Shown here piece by piece: positions 50,607 to 61,479 of a stretch of DNA of 64,000 nucleotides (position 1 is its first letter; each line of letters starts with the position of its first letter). Source of the stretch: Epiperipatus broadwayi (taxonomy: Eukaryota > Onychophora > Udeonychophora > Euonychophora > Peripatidae). Both the position numbers and the translations under genes were made by a program. The stretch lies in contig JAQFVV010012496.1 in assembly GCA_028023455.1 (NCBI GenBank), positions 2,544,001 through 2,608,000 on the forward strand. The letters are read 5' to 3'. The notes under the pieces were generated by a model that saw nothing but the letters and a program-made list of their open reading frames with translations, did no database searches and had not been told where the DNA came from.

Positions 50607-53435
50607 AAAGTTTTTTATATGCCTGAAAATTTATTTCTTTTTGATTGTTTTAATGTTTATTTGTAAACGTTTTCATTAAACATTTTGCACATGATAAATT
50701 TTTTTTTTTATTAAATATCTTTCTCAGGATGTCACTTTCACATGTTTTAAAAGTAGAATGGATTGTTTTCTCAAAAATACTCGCGTGTTTTTAATAATTT
50801 GTTTGCATTTAGCATGAATCTTAGGAATTAGAATTTAAATATTTTTCAATTGATTGATTGTGAAAAGCGTTTTAATTGCAATAAGTTAATAATAATAAAA
50901 CTCTGATTAATATTATTCAGAATCTATTTCATGATTGTTTTAATAAATAACAATTTTGTCACACCATCATAATAATTTGACATAATGTTACCGTAACAAT
51001 CTCACGTTTTCCATGAAACGTTTTAAATTTTTCTGGAATAAATTAAATTAAAACAATGAGACAAACTTTTAAAATATTTTAATTAGTTGTGAAATTTTAG
51101 TCTCATTATTATTTTAAAAAAAAAAATTATTACAACGATAATAAACTTCTAAATAAATTTGTTGTTTTTGCTTATTTTATTAAGGTTGTGAAATAATTAC
51201 AGATTTATGACTGACAACTTTTTAAATTAAAAACAACAAAAATAGTTTTAATTAATTACAAAATTTATTTCATAATTATTTTTAAAATAATGTAAAATTG
51301 TGTCAGGAAAAAATTTACCAATTTTCAATAGGTGTGAACGGCATTCATCATTGCACGAAATTTTCAAAAATTTTTTTCTTTTTTGAAAATTAAAATAATT
51401 ATAAAATTTTACTTTTTTAATTGTTAGATATTCTTATTTTTGTACACCACAATATTTATTATAATATATTCAGAAGTAAATTCGACCTTCAAAAACGACT
51501 TTAAAATATTTTTAAATAAATAGTTATTTTTGAACTAAGAAAAAAAATGAGATGATCCAATTTAAATGCATTTTCAAACGAATTTAATTTTTATTTTTTA
51601 ACAATGTATTTGATATTATTTTGTTTGACATCTGATAAGTTATATATATATTTAATAATATATATGCTTTAATAAATTTTATATATTATGAAATGGATAT
51701 TTTATTTTTAAATGGAAAAAAAACATATTCCTATTTCCACTGTCTTATTTTTGTATTTGTAAACAAAACATCATACAACCAAATTTTTGGAACATATTTA
51801 CTTTGTTAAAGATCTATTTTTATATAACAGAAATATGAACTTAATCATCTTACAATAAGATAGATATCTAACTATTTAGTTTAATTACTGTCTTGTATTG
51901 TGATTAACTAATTGTCTAGTTATTTCTAATTTTTAGCTAGACCAATGTTTTTCTTTTATTTTCCATTAAAACATGTTACAATATGTAAAATTTAGTATAG
52001 GAAGTATTTTTTTTTAATTAAAAGGCTATGATTGTAAATACTATTTTAATTCCAAAGATATATGCTATGTCTAGGAGTGTAACTCTTGCTTTCCAGGCCG
52101 CATGAGATCTAAATTTACCCCTTGGTAAAAACCACAACTAATACAGCTAAAATTTAGTATTTAATATATCTATATTAGAGATTTACAGTATTAGTTAACA
52201 GATATACAATTTAACAATATATGCATAGACCCATTATAGACGTACAGAAATAATAATGAAGATCTATACCTGGGAAGTCCTCCGACTTGCTTTGGCATGT
52301 TCGGAAGCAAGTCTCTCCACACTGGAAGCTTAAGGTACATATGATGATATCCAGCACCAAGGTTAAATGTTCATCTGTATACCAGAAGCTTCGAACAGCA
52401 AGTGTTTGTTTCTTTTCCTCGCTTGACTTTTATCATTTGATTATCCAATTACTCTTCTGATTGGCTTTTCTCTCAGATCCCATCGATAAGGTAATTATTT
52501 CATTTATTTGAGATACATCCTGGACCAGAGAACTTTACTTCTATTAAGTTCTATTAAAAGGTTATTTTTGGGTTTCTAGAGTTATCAGTGAATGGATCAG
52601 GAACTCGCAAGCATTTAATTGTTAATGGTATATATTTTTAACGAATTGCTCGTTTTATCTATTTAGAAATTAATCTTTTCTGATCACGTAATACCATTTT
52701 AATTTATTTAAGTTTACTATTCTTAAAATGCTAAATTTTCAAATTACTGTGTATGTATTTTACATACACATATGTACGTCCTGTTACAATTAACCATTTC
52801 ATGTGTAGGCATTTAAACATACACACACTTACATAACAGAATATATAATTTTTATATATAAATAGTTTAAATCTTGTTTTTTTATAATTATTATTAAGAT
52901 CCTATTACAATTAACTATTGAAAAATCAAAGTAAGAAAGTGCCTAGGCCTTTGATTTTGAAGGTCTTAGCTTCTCTTCAGTTGGAATAGGAATATTTTTT
53001 TAAAATAAAAGGAAAACGTTAAATAAAAAGATAAAATACGAAATCATAATTTTTTCCCATAGATGGTATATTTTTACATATTAAGTAGCTTTTATATTAT
53101 AATTATCTTGTAGATTGAATATGTTTAAAAAAGAATTTTTAATTTTGAACTATACGATTCAATTTTAATAATTTATTATTATAAATGTCTATAAAAATGT
53201 TTAAGTTACTTTTCAGATTATGTTTAATGTTTTTATGTTTTACGATGTGAAATTTCAGCCATTGACAAAGAATCGAAATTCCGCCTTATATAATAATTTT
53301 TACTTCTGTTTGAATTATTAGCATTAATATGAAGAGGATTAGCTGTAATCTTAAGAGAATTAAACAAAGCCTGGTTTGTAGATATATGTATGGTATAATT
53401 TATTGCGGAGATAAATTGAGTAGATAATGCTGAAC
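50607..53435. other. Very AT-rich DNA, no gene recognised
   Basis: No coding region, RNA gene or assignable repeat was seen. The stretch at 52060-52520 is somewhat less AT-rich but gives no recognisable protein in any frame. Confidence 0.4.
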
Positions 53436-53437
53436 AG

Positions 53438-53780
53438 GAAGTAACTGAAGCTTCCAATAAGTCAGATCAACGCTTGCAATCTTATCACACCGAACATCAC
53501 ACAATACATACACCCTATTGAGCAATCTATTTCAGTAGCATGTGACGAATTAAACTTCATGTACATATATATAAATAGAGAATAAGCTTCGGGCTTCTCT
53601 AGAAATTATATATACATGAAGTTTAATTGTAATGTGCCATCACATACTGCTCGATAGCATATGATCTAAGGCATGTCTGTGGTCTCAGGGGTTGATCTGA
53701 CTTCTGGGTTGATGAAGGGTTGTGGTAGGGTCGCAAACATAGTATAACTCATTGGAAGCTTCAGTTACATATAATCAGTT
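53438..53780. mobile_element. Fold-back MITE F
   Basis: The arms GAAGTAACTGAAGCTTCCAATAAGTCAGATCAACGC and ATCTGACTTCTGGG...ATTGGAAGCTTCAGTTACAT are inverted. A nested inner pair CATGTACATATATATAAATAGAG / TATATATACATGAAGTTTAAT brackets TAAGCTTCGGGCTTCTCTAG. A partial copy lies at 43.5 kb. The minus frame 53233-53457 ends inside it and is not convincing. Confidence 0.7.
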
Positions 53781-54910
53781 ATTTACGTATTGTTTACGAA
53801 TAGTGAGGTGTTAAAAAAATCTACATTTATCACTTTAGAAGAAAAAATTAATATTAGAGATAAAGAAATATTTTAGAACAGTAGTTCTAAACGTTATTCA
53901 GTTTTCACGTTTAGGTAAACTTTGATGGCACTCAATGAGTTCAACTATTAAGGCATCTCAGGGTTATGTCGTTATAGCCAGCTATTCTTTTTGCTGATTA
54001 TGATGCTTTCGCTATTAAACGTCAAACAAATTATACCTGAATATATTTTCATTAGTTATAAGAAAGTTATTTGATAAATATTTTTATGCAACACGGTATG
54101 TTTTTGTAATATTCATGCGCAAATTAATTTCTAGACATGCGTTGTTCTTAACATAAATTGACGCGCACTCACCGGTAAGCAAAAATTTAAAAGAACAAGT
54201 GAATTCACTTATCCTTCAAGTTTATCTATATATAAGCCAATCTTTGTCTGCCGCGCATTATTCAGGGCTTGAGTCTATTATACGCCTAATTTTTTTGTTA
54301 ACGATGTTCACATTGTACAAACACAATTCAAATATTATAAGAGAATTTATCTTATTTATAACCACCTGCAATTAACGTATAATAATTTTGAATCTAAATG
54401 CAGTGATAAATATTTTTATTTCTATACAGCACTGTTTGAAAGACAAGTGAATTCATTTATTCTTTTAAATCAGTGCTTACTGATGAGGGCACATCAATTT
54501 GTGTTAAAAACAGAGCATGGGTGGAAATTGATTAGTTCTCGAATATTATTAAAGTAAAGTTTGTGTCTGAAATGGAATGAAATACAGGTTTAATATTACA
54601 CGTGCAATGCAGGGATTCCTTACTATTCATTTTTATTAAATTCCACAACACATCAATTGAGAATCACCATTATGAAGTGCATTCTAAATAATGAGGGAGA
54701 GAGAAAAACAGGAAACCATGATATTGATAATGGATCTGACAGAGTAGGAGTAGTCGTTACTAATAAAGATTAGAACAGAAGTCCTACGGGAAATAATCCA
54801 AAGTGATTTGTGAAACTATTGTAAAATATGCATTTTAAAATTAAACATACATAAAATATTCCTTTTAAAAGACATTTTAAATTTTTAATATTTTAATTAT
54901 AGCCGTTCTA
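53781..54910. other. No gene recognised
   Basis: AT-rich intergenic DNA without assignable features. Confidence 0.35.
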
Positions 54911-54916
54911 ATTAGT

Positions 54917-55440
54917 TGTTGTCTGAGTCGGCTTAAAATGCAATTAATTGAACCAAACCAATTAATCAGATAACGAAAGGAATTTAATTAAAGTCCACCT
55001 TAATTATAAACTAGTATACTCCAGAAAATAAAAGAAACTAAACAGATAAAGGGGGGGGGGGGGTTGGTAAAGAACGCCAGAGAGAGAGAGAGAGAGTACA
55101 GAGGATATTCAGTGAATTTTAGCAGAGCATCTGTTGCAAGGGAATAGCATTGAAATTGAGAATTATCCTACGTTCAGAAAGGAGAGAATTAAGACATAAA
55201 AACTATACATTCAGGGTTATAGTTTGAGTATTAATTATTGTACATACATAGGGTGCTTTTCTAATACAGCTTGGCTGGGACCAAAACTATGTTAATTTGT
55301 ATACGCCAATCTCTCATCACACACTTAACTTGGAACAGTTGAGAACTTTATATAAACTAGTTAGCAAATCAGACTCTAAACTAGTTCAGGAACTAATATT
55401 TGTGTGCTGTAATTGAAGAATCAATACACAGCAGAAACCA
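54917..55440 (+). repeat. Possible solo LTR related to the 15.1-20.4 kb element
   Basis: It begins TTGTTGTCTGAG and shares the order AATTAATCAGATAACGAAAGGAATTTAATTA, CTCCAGAAAATAAAAG and TATATAAACTAGTTAG with the gypsy-type LTRs, at low similarity. It contains a 13-base G run (about 55051) and a GA repeat (55080-55096). No internal region or target duplication was found, so the call is tentative. Confidence 0.35.
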
Positions 55441-55865
55441 CAGATCAAATAAATGCCCAATGATAAGTATTTTCTCAGGTATATTTTGTATTATTAAAAT
55501 GGTAATATATAAAGTTTTGATTGAATTATTCTATAGGAACATGTTTTTTTTCTGTGAATGCAATCGTTGTCAATTTTAATGTATGTTAAATTATGATGGT
55601 TTACTATATAATCTTTAATGATCAAATTAATAAGATTGTGTGTGCGGTGGGGTACTATCTATTATCATTGAATGAACTTTGTATCTCCTCGTGGTCAGAA
55701 CTTTAGTTTCTGTAGAATTTGTTTTTCATATCGTTATATTTTAAATTAAAATATAGTAGGATCATCTTTATAACTTGATCGTATTTTTAATTTTCTGGAT
55801 TTTTTTTTTTCTCTTTTTGAAAAAGCAATGGAAAGATAAAATGTAGAAGAGAAACTAGAGCAGTT
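55441..55865. other. No gene recognised
   Basis: AT-rich DNA upstream of the B-box gene copy; no promoter elements identified. Confidence 0.35.
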
Positions 55866-55869
55866 AACC

Positions 55870-56637
55870 ATGTCGGACCCATTTGCTTCCACTGAGGACC
55901 CATTTGCTTCCCCTGAAAACCCATTTGTTCCACCTGATAATTTATCGGTTAGACAGTTAACGTGGTTAAATGAACTTTTTGTCAAAATGCAAAAGGAGCC
56001 AGAAAGATGGGAATTCAATACCAATCAAATAATAATTAATATTGGGCAACAAATAGAAAAGTGCACAACAGAAGATATTAACAGATGCAACAAGCATTCA
56101 AAGATTAATAATTGTTTCCAATGTGGTACATCCATATGCAGTCAGTGCACTGAATGGCCTGGTCGGCATTTTGGTCATTTGGTAAAGACTTTGGATGAAT
56201 CATATAATAATTTGGTAGCCTTGATAAAAAACAGTTATTTATTTGTAAAACAGCATTGCCACCTTAGCAAGTGAGATTGCAGATAAAGATCAGGAGATAG
56301 CTGATGCCACAATAATAGTAGAGAAAGATATCATCTTTGCTCGAAATGCTATGAAGTTCTTAATATCTAAGAAAAATTAAATAAGCCTTTATTAAAACTT
56401 CAAATGGAGAGAGAGGCACTGTTTAATGATATGGAATTAGCCAATCATAAAATCCAACAGTACGTAAAGCAGCTTGAAACTTCAAAATGTGAAGTTTGTA
56501 AATTGAGTGATGATGAAAATACTGTGGAAACAGAAGATGAAACGATGGAATTAGAAGGTACTTCTAAAGGAGTAACAAAGGTTCATCAGACGCGAAGTCG
56601 GCGCATCATTGGAGGTATTGTCACTGAAAATAATTAA
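55870..56637 (+). pseudogene. B-box/coiled-coil protein copy with two compensating frameshifts
   Basis: The ATG at 55870 opens a Pro/Phe/Ala-rich start (DPFAS, DPFASPENPFVPPD), followed by a helical region. A B-box-type zinc finger at about residues 75-105 has CNKH, CFQC, CSQC and HFGH in the right order and spacing. The frame shifts at about 56260, where IATLASEIADKDQEIADATI continues a coiled coil in the +1 frame. It returns to the first frame at about 56370 (KLNKPLLKLQMEREALF), ending NTVETEDETMELEG and a basic end at TAA 56635-56637. The whole would be about 255 residues without introns. An intronless, shifted copy suggests a retrocopy of a TRIM-like gene; a real gene with sequencing errors is the alternative. 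Confidence 0.65.
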
Positions 56638-56639
56638 TT

Positions 56640-57912
56640 AAATAGTTAATGCAATTTGTAATTGAAATCTTTTCTGCTTGTAATTGATTAAAAAGAAATT
56701 CAATTTTTAAAGCAACATATATGTGATCACAAAATTGGGCTATTGCTTCTGGTAGGGATATAGATATATTTAAACTTCTAGCTGAGTTATTTGTTGATTG
56801 GAGGTTTTTTACCTAAAATGTTTATTTGTAGTGAGGGAGATTGGTTGGGTGTCATCAAAAAATATCGCATCAGTGTTAGATATCATGGAAGATTGAAAAG
56901 CAATATTAGCTTTAGTGGCAGCAATTTTTATTAGAGTGCCCATAAAGCTTTTGTAGAATATTGATTCATTTGCTTAAAAACTGAAATCTGGGATGCTTTT
57001 TTTAGCCAGAGTTTCTCTGCTATTATGTTCAATAGTGCACAAGCATGCAATTTATTTCATGTAATATCAGTAGATTCATTGTTTCTAATGTGAAGGGGAA
57101 CATAACTGTCACATTTAATTGTAATATAATTATGTTATCCCTATACTTTCAGCATTTTCACAGATAAATAATTGTTTCCCTTGTAATGACAAATTTAATT
57201 CATTTTGATACATTAAAACTACATTTAACAATAAAAAAAAAGATAAAATGTAAACAGACATTTATATTATTCAATCTTTTCTATGGTAATATCAGACTTA
57301 AAAGAGAGAAAATTAAATTGTAAAAAGAAGAAAATTAAATCATCTATTTATAGAGAACAGATTTAATGCAGTTAGGTGAATTAATTTCCTAGTGATGATG
57401 GAATATTTGACCTAGTTAACTAATATCTTTATTTTGGCAGTTCTCCATTAATGAACAGTACGTATTTATAAATAAATGTATTTATTTATGTCTGATTTCT
57501 GAGTTTTTTAGGCTGTAGACTTTATTGAATTTAAGATTATTTGAAACACAAAAAAAGTTTTTTTAATTACCATTACTATGACATCTCACAACTTCATAGA
57601 CTTAGATTGGTATATGTTTAATATATACCAAATTCAGCTTTTACGTGGAAGATATGTTATGCAAAAGACTATATAAAAATAAATAAGTAAACAACCCGTA
57701 TGGAAAAATGGAATATTAAGTCTAAACTTTAAAAACTCTTAAATATTAAAACAAAATTAATTGAATAGAATATGTTCAAATAAATTATATGAAAATGTAT
57801 GTTAAAATCTTAATTTGTGTTTTTATGGGCTTGCATGCATTTTAATGCATAAATTTATAAAGATATTTTAAAGTAAACTAGTATTTATAAAGAAAATAAT
57901 AACTTTAATTGT
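56640..57912. other. No gene recognised
   Basis: AT-rich DNA following the B-box copy. No poly(A) tail could be identified that would prove retroposition. Confidence 0.35.
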
Positions 57913-57915
57913 CAA

Positions 57916-58000
57916 GCATTGGTGGACGAGAGGTCAGCGACAGCTGCTTTACAAACAGTTGTCCCAGGTTAGTGGGTTCGCTTCCCGGCTGATGAAAAAA
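57916..58000 (+). repeat. tRNA-derived SINE copy
   Basis: GCATTGGTGGACGAGAGGTCAGCG opens the head, CTGCTTTACAAACAG forms the anticodon arm, and the B box GGTTCGCTTCC is preceded by a partial duplicate (CCAGGTTAGT). It ends at an A-rich tail. It shares the T-loop C with the copies at 5.4 and 58.8 kb. Confidence 0.65.
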
Positions 58001-58079
58001 ATAATAATGATAACTTTAATTTGCAAGCATAAAAATACAAAAAAATAAGCGTGTATCATGATCAATAGTATTCTATCCT

Positions 58080-58680
58080 ATGGACAGGTCCAGAGCGTAA
58101 TCACCATTTTCCCATTCCGTTCTCTTCATTTTTCCCAGTTCTTCAATTTCACATAACACTTCCCATCTCATATCATTCAACAATGTCAATCTTTTTCATT
58201 CTTTTTTTTTTGTTTCCACTCATCATTCCCTACAAAACATATTTCATTAAACTATACTTACTTCTTAGTATACGCCCAATTCAATTCTCTTTCTATTAAT
58301 TTTCTCAATCAATTTTTCCTTATTTACTCATTCCAAACTTCTTCATTTGTTATTTTATTCATCCAATTGATTTTTTCCATTCTTCTCCATGACTATTCCT
58401 AATTTTATTGCTCAGTGCCCACATTTCACAACCATACAATAGTACACTCCACACATAATATTTAATATTTTTCCTTAATTCTATCTTCAAACATCCACAA
58501 AATATTTTATTTCTCGTAATAAATGCATCCTTTGCCAATGCTATTTTTATTTTAACTTCATCTTCTATCCTCATTCAATCACTTGCCTAAATATCTAAAT
58601 CCCTTTACCTGTTGAATTGTATTATCATGGAATTCATCTTACAGTCTTTTTGTATTCTTCCCTATCCATAATCACTTGTT
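58080..58680 (-). pseudogene. LINE reverse-transcriptase C-terminal fragment
   Basis: The minus strand encodes DEVKIKIALAKDAFITRNKI, then [18 protein letters not shown], followed across breaks by EEWKKSIGWIK.ITNEEVW. This is the fingerprint of the region after the reverse-transcriptase domain in many animal non-LTR elements. It is truncated at both ends. Related scraps are at 12.0-12.24 kb. Confidence 0.7.
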
Positions 58681-58799
58681 TTTGTCAACTTTGTAATTAA
58701 AAAATCATATAAAAAAAGAATCGAATTGTTTTCCCAGACTGTATACAATCAACATCATGTGGGAATAGATAATGAGATATATATTATACATATGTCAAA

Positions 58800-58858
58800 A
58801 CGTTGACCAGGAAGCGAACCTGGGCCAGCTGCTTGGAATGCTGCTAGGCCACCAACGT
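58800..58858 (-). repeat. tRNA-Gly-like SINE copy, shortened
   Basis: On the minus strand CGTTGGTGGCCTAG leads to CATTCCAAGCAG (tRNA-Gly-type anticodon arm) and GGTTCGCTTCCTGG, ending in GTCAACGTTTTGACATATG. The head is shorter than a tRNA, and the tail matches the other copies. Confidence 0.62.
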
Positions 58859-58893
58859 ATGACTAATTAGGTATATATTATGTATTATAATAT

Positions 58894-59009
58894 CAATCAA
58901 CCCTTGAGCTATCAGTAATCTCAACTTATAGTCAAGGCAACCTCCTTTAACAATAAAGATGGTTGCCTTGACTACAGATTGAGATTATTGATAGCTTAAG
59001 GGTTGATTG
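58894..59009. repeat. 49-nt-arm hairpin repeat
   Basis: Arms 58894-58942 and 58961-59009 are complementary with about five mismatches around an 18-base loop (CTCCTTTAACAATAAAGAT). Partial copies of one arm lie near 4165-4240 and 33340-33375, so this is a small dispersed hairpin family. The DNA from 59010 to 59690 holds nothing else recognised. Confidence 0.75.
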
Positions 59010-59769
59010 TTATCATTTACATTTATAAAACCATTAAATAATTGGCTTTAGTTGTCTTAATATATATATTATATTGTTGTAATCATATTCAGTGGCATCC
59101 ATGGTTTTTTTATAATTAAAAAAAATATTGGTTTCAAGTAATTTTTTTGTTTCTGTTAATTGCTGAAACTTTTATGGCTTAAGTCAAATATATAAACTGG
59201 TATTAAAAATCGTCAATGGTTTTTCCGTTCGCATGCGGGGTTTGTGGATGCTATTGAATGATTGATATTTTTGGTTGAAAGCTAGTCTTGTTACCTAAAA
59301 TTATAACTTGAAACAAGTTAATGGCTGAAATGAGCATTTTCCAATAAATTTTTTGTTAATTAGTATATATATGTGTGTGATAAAATAAATCATCAGTATT
59401 ATTTTATATATTTTTTTAAAAAAGTGATATTTCAAGATATCGTTTACTTTTAATTAAACATTATTTTTGTAATTTTATAATGAAATAAATTGTTTTTTAA
59501 TAAAGTCTTGTTTTTGTTTTTAATTATTTTACATTATCATTTTAATATTTAAATACTAGTATATATACTTAAGGTTTAGTATTATTTATCTTTTCAACAG
59601 GTGTGTGATCAGGTGAGTCAGCAATATGAGATGGCTTGGAGAATTGAGGGTCGTGTGAAAGTCTGAGTTTGAACTCTATATATTATATATACTTAAGCTA
59701 GATATAATTAGAGAGATTTGAATCAATACTTTCAAAGCTCCCTTCACAACCGATATATGTGAAAAAGGT

Positions 59770-59833
59770 AAATGATCTCCAATATAGACGTATTTGGTGC
59801 TGGACCAGCACTCATTAATTGGTTCAGATCATC
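59770..59833 (-). ncRNA. Hammerhead ribozyme relic, family A
   Basis: On the minus strand GATGATCTGAACCAA precedes TTAATGA (C3 and G5 changed), a perfect GTGCTG-GTC-CAGCAC helix II and CAAA in place of GAAA. TACG...TATA and TTGG-A-GATCATTT complete it. Helix I is well kept, but the core is decayed. Confidence 0.5.
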
Positions 59834-59915
59834 ACTTCCCCCCCCCCCACACGCACATATACATAATCAGTGCTCAGTTTATATTAAGATAGCAAATCTT
59901 CAAACTTTAATGGAA

Positions 59916-59977
59916 AAATGATCTGGACCAACAGGTGAGTGCTGGTTAAGCATGAAATATGCATGTTGGAGATCATC
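59916..59977 (+). ncRNA. Hammerhead ribozyme relic, family A
   Basis: AAATGATCTGGACCAA, core CAGGTGA (two or more changes from CTGATGA), helix II GTGCTG-GTT-AAGCAT, GAAA, TATGCATG, then TTGG-A-GATCATC. Helices are visible; the first core box is decayed. Confidence 0.48.
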
Positions 59978-60228
59978 TTTGTCACATGTGTCATATAAGG
60001 TAGAATGGATGGCTGAATGAAACTTGAAAGTATTATATTACTACACTATGTATGATTTTATTTTAAACAAAAAAATATTGTATATATAAGTTTTTTATTT
60101 ACATTGGAGTAAATGTTTTCATGAATAAAATATATTAAATAATTTTTTCGCATTGTAAGAATAAGCAGGAATCCAATTCATGTTTAAAACATGAGATGAA
60201 AAATTGGAAAAACTATATATATATATAT

Positions 60229-60874
60229 CACAGGGGTACTCAAAAATAACGGGAAATTTTATAATAATTGTTTATTTTTAAGTGTTATAAATTTGACCTT
60301 TTTCAAATTACTATCCGTTTGATGCAATATGCCAGTCTAAACGTGTTTTTCATTTTTCAAAGTAGTTAGCAAATACTTGAAAAGTGATGCGTTTAACGTT
60401 TCTGTCAATTTTTTACCCCCAGTTCTAAGTCCGCAAAAAAAAAGCGGCATGAAGCAAGATCGAACAAATGTAGTGGATAGGTAAGGTGGATCGTGCTGAA
60501 TTTAATTAAAAAGTGTTTTACACTTAAGGCTTTGAGAGATGACAATATTAGGATGGAGTTTGTGCTCTTTTCTTCGCACAAAATGGAATGTTTACGTTTT
60601 ACCGTATCACATAAATGTTTCACAACTTGCAAGTAAAATGCCTGACTGTTACAAACTAAGCTTTAATTCTAATATTTCTGTCAATTTAAAAAAAAATTGA
60701 CAAATACATCAAGCGCACTTTAAAAGAAAATGTGCTACATGAACCCACAATTTTACATGGTGACGTTTGACAGGTTGATGCAGAAGGGTTCCTGCAAGAA
60801 GGATGTAACAGCTAAAACGTACTACAATAGGTGCATGAAGCAGACGATTCCAGTTATTTTTTACTTCCCCCTCA
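60229..60874 (-). mobile_element. Internally deleted mariner element
   Basis: The left end CACAGGGGTACTCAAAAATAACGGGAAATTT (60229 onward) is answered by the right end CCAGTTATTTTTTACTTCCCCCTCA (about 60850-60874), with TA-rich flanks. The minus strand encodes the C-terminal part of a mariner transposase: VKHLCDTVKRKHSILCEEKS and ALSVKHFLIKFSTIHL, then DLASCRFFF in place of the usual DLAPCDFFLF. At about 646 bp it is half the usual 1.3 kb and cannot be active. Confidence 0.8.
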
Positions 60875-61101
60875 TATATATTAGTTTTTTTTTCCTTTTT
60901 GCAATCCATATTGTTTATGATGCTGTTTATAAAATTATTGAGTTTTTAAAAAATGTTGATTTTGTTTAACACCTTGACCCCATTTTTTTTTACATTTTTT
61001 GAATTATAACAAAACAAGTCAATAATTTGTTATAATCATTGTTTCAATGACTTTTAACTGGGTCCACCAGGGGACAAAATAAATGCATATATCTGTAACA
61101 G

Positions 61102-61431
61102 ATGTTTATAAACTATTTGATATTTGTTCGAATGTGTCCTTTCAAGCTTGAGAGTGGTATTTATGGTGTTCTGTGTAAAAAATATGGCATTGTGACTGCC
61201 AAAATAAGTTATATAATAAATATTACCATCATTGCCCAGAAGAAAAGCCTCAAGTCAGAAGGCACTGAGCATTGCCAAGCTTCACAAGTCAATTTCCGTT
61301 TAGTGACTTATCGAAAACTATGTCATCTTTCTAATGAAGAAGGATTGCATAAATTAAAGAAATTGTTAAATGGAGTACTGTTTAACGTATTAAGTTATAA
61401 GGAAGATGCAACAAAGGATTGGAAAACCTAA
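61102..61431 (+). CDS. Unassigned 109-codon open frame
   Basis: The frame opens at ATG and ends at TAA (61429-61431). It reads FVRMCPFKLESGIYGVLCKKYG, then EGTEHCQASQVNFRLVTYRKLCHLSNEEGLHKLKKLLNGV and KEDATKDWKT. Its composition (Lys/Glu-rich amphipathic second half, several Cys and His) looks more protein-like than the other short frames, but I recognise no family, promoter or splice sites. It could be an exon, a piece of a retrocopy or chance. Confidence 0.2.
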   Translation: MFINYLIFVRMCPFKLESGIYGVLCKKYGIVTAKISYIINITIIAQKKSLKSEGTEHCQASQVNFRLVTYRKLCHLSNEEGLHKLKKLLNGVLFNVLSYKEDATKDWKT

Positions 61432-61479
61432 TTATCTACTTTCCTATGAAAGATTGCATATTCAAAAAAAAAATGAAAA

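Larger units (their letters stand above)
59690..60050. mobile_element. Family A fold-back element with two opposed hammerheads
   Basis: The outer ends AATTAGAGAGATTTGAATCAATACTTTCAAAGCTCCC and ...GATGGCTGAATGAAACTTGAAAGT enclose a minus-strand hammerhead relic (59770-59833) and a plus-strand one (59916-59977). A C run lies at 59840-59850. Confidence 0.7.

Noticed and set aside
60730-60969. 79-codon plus-strand frame
   Set aside because: It overlaps the mariner element in antisense and crosses its right terminal repeat.
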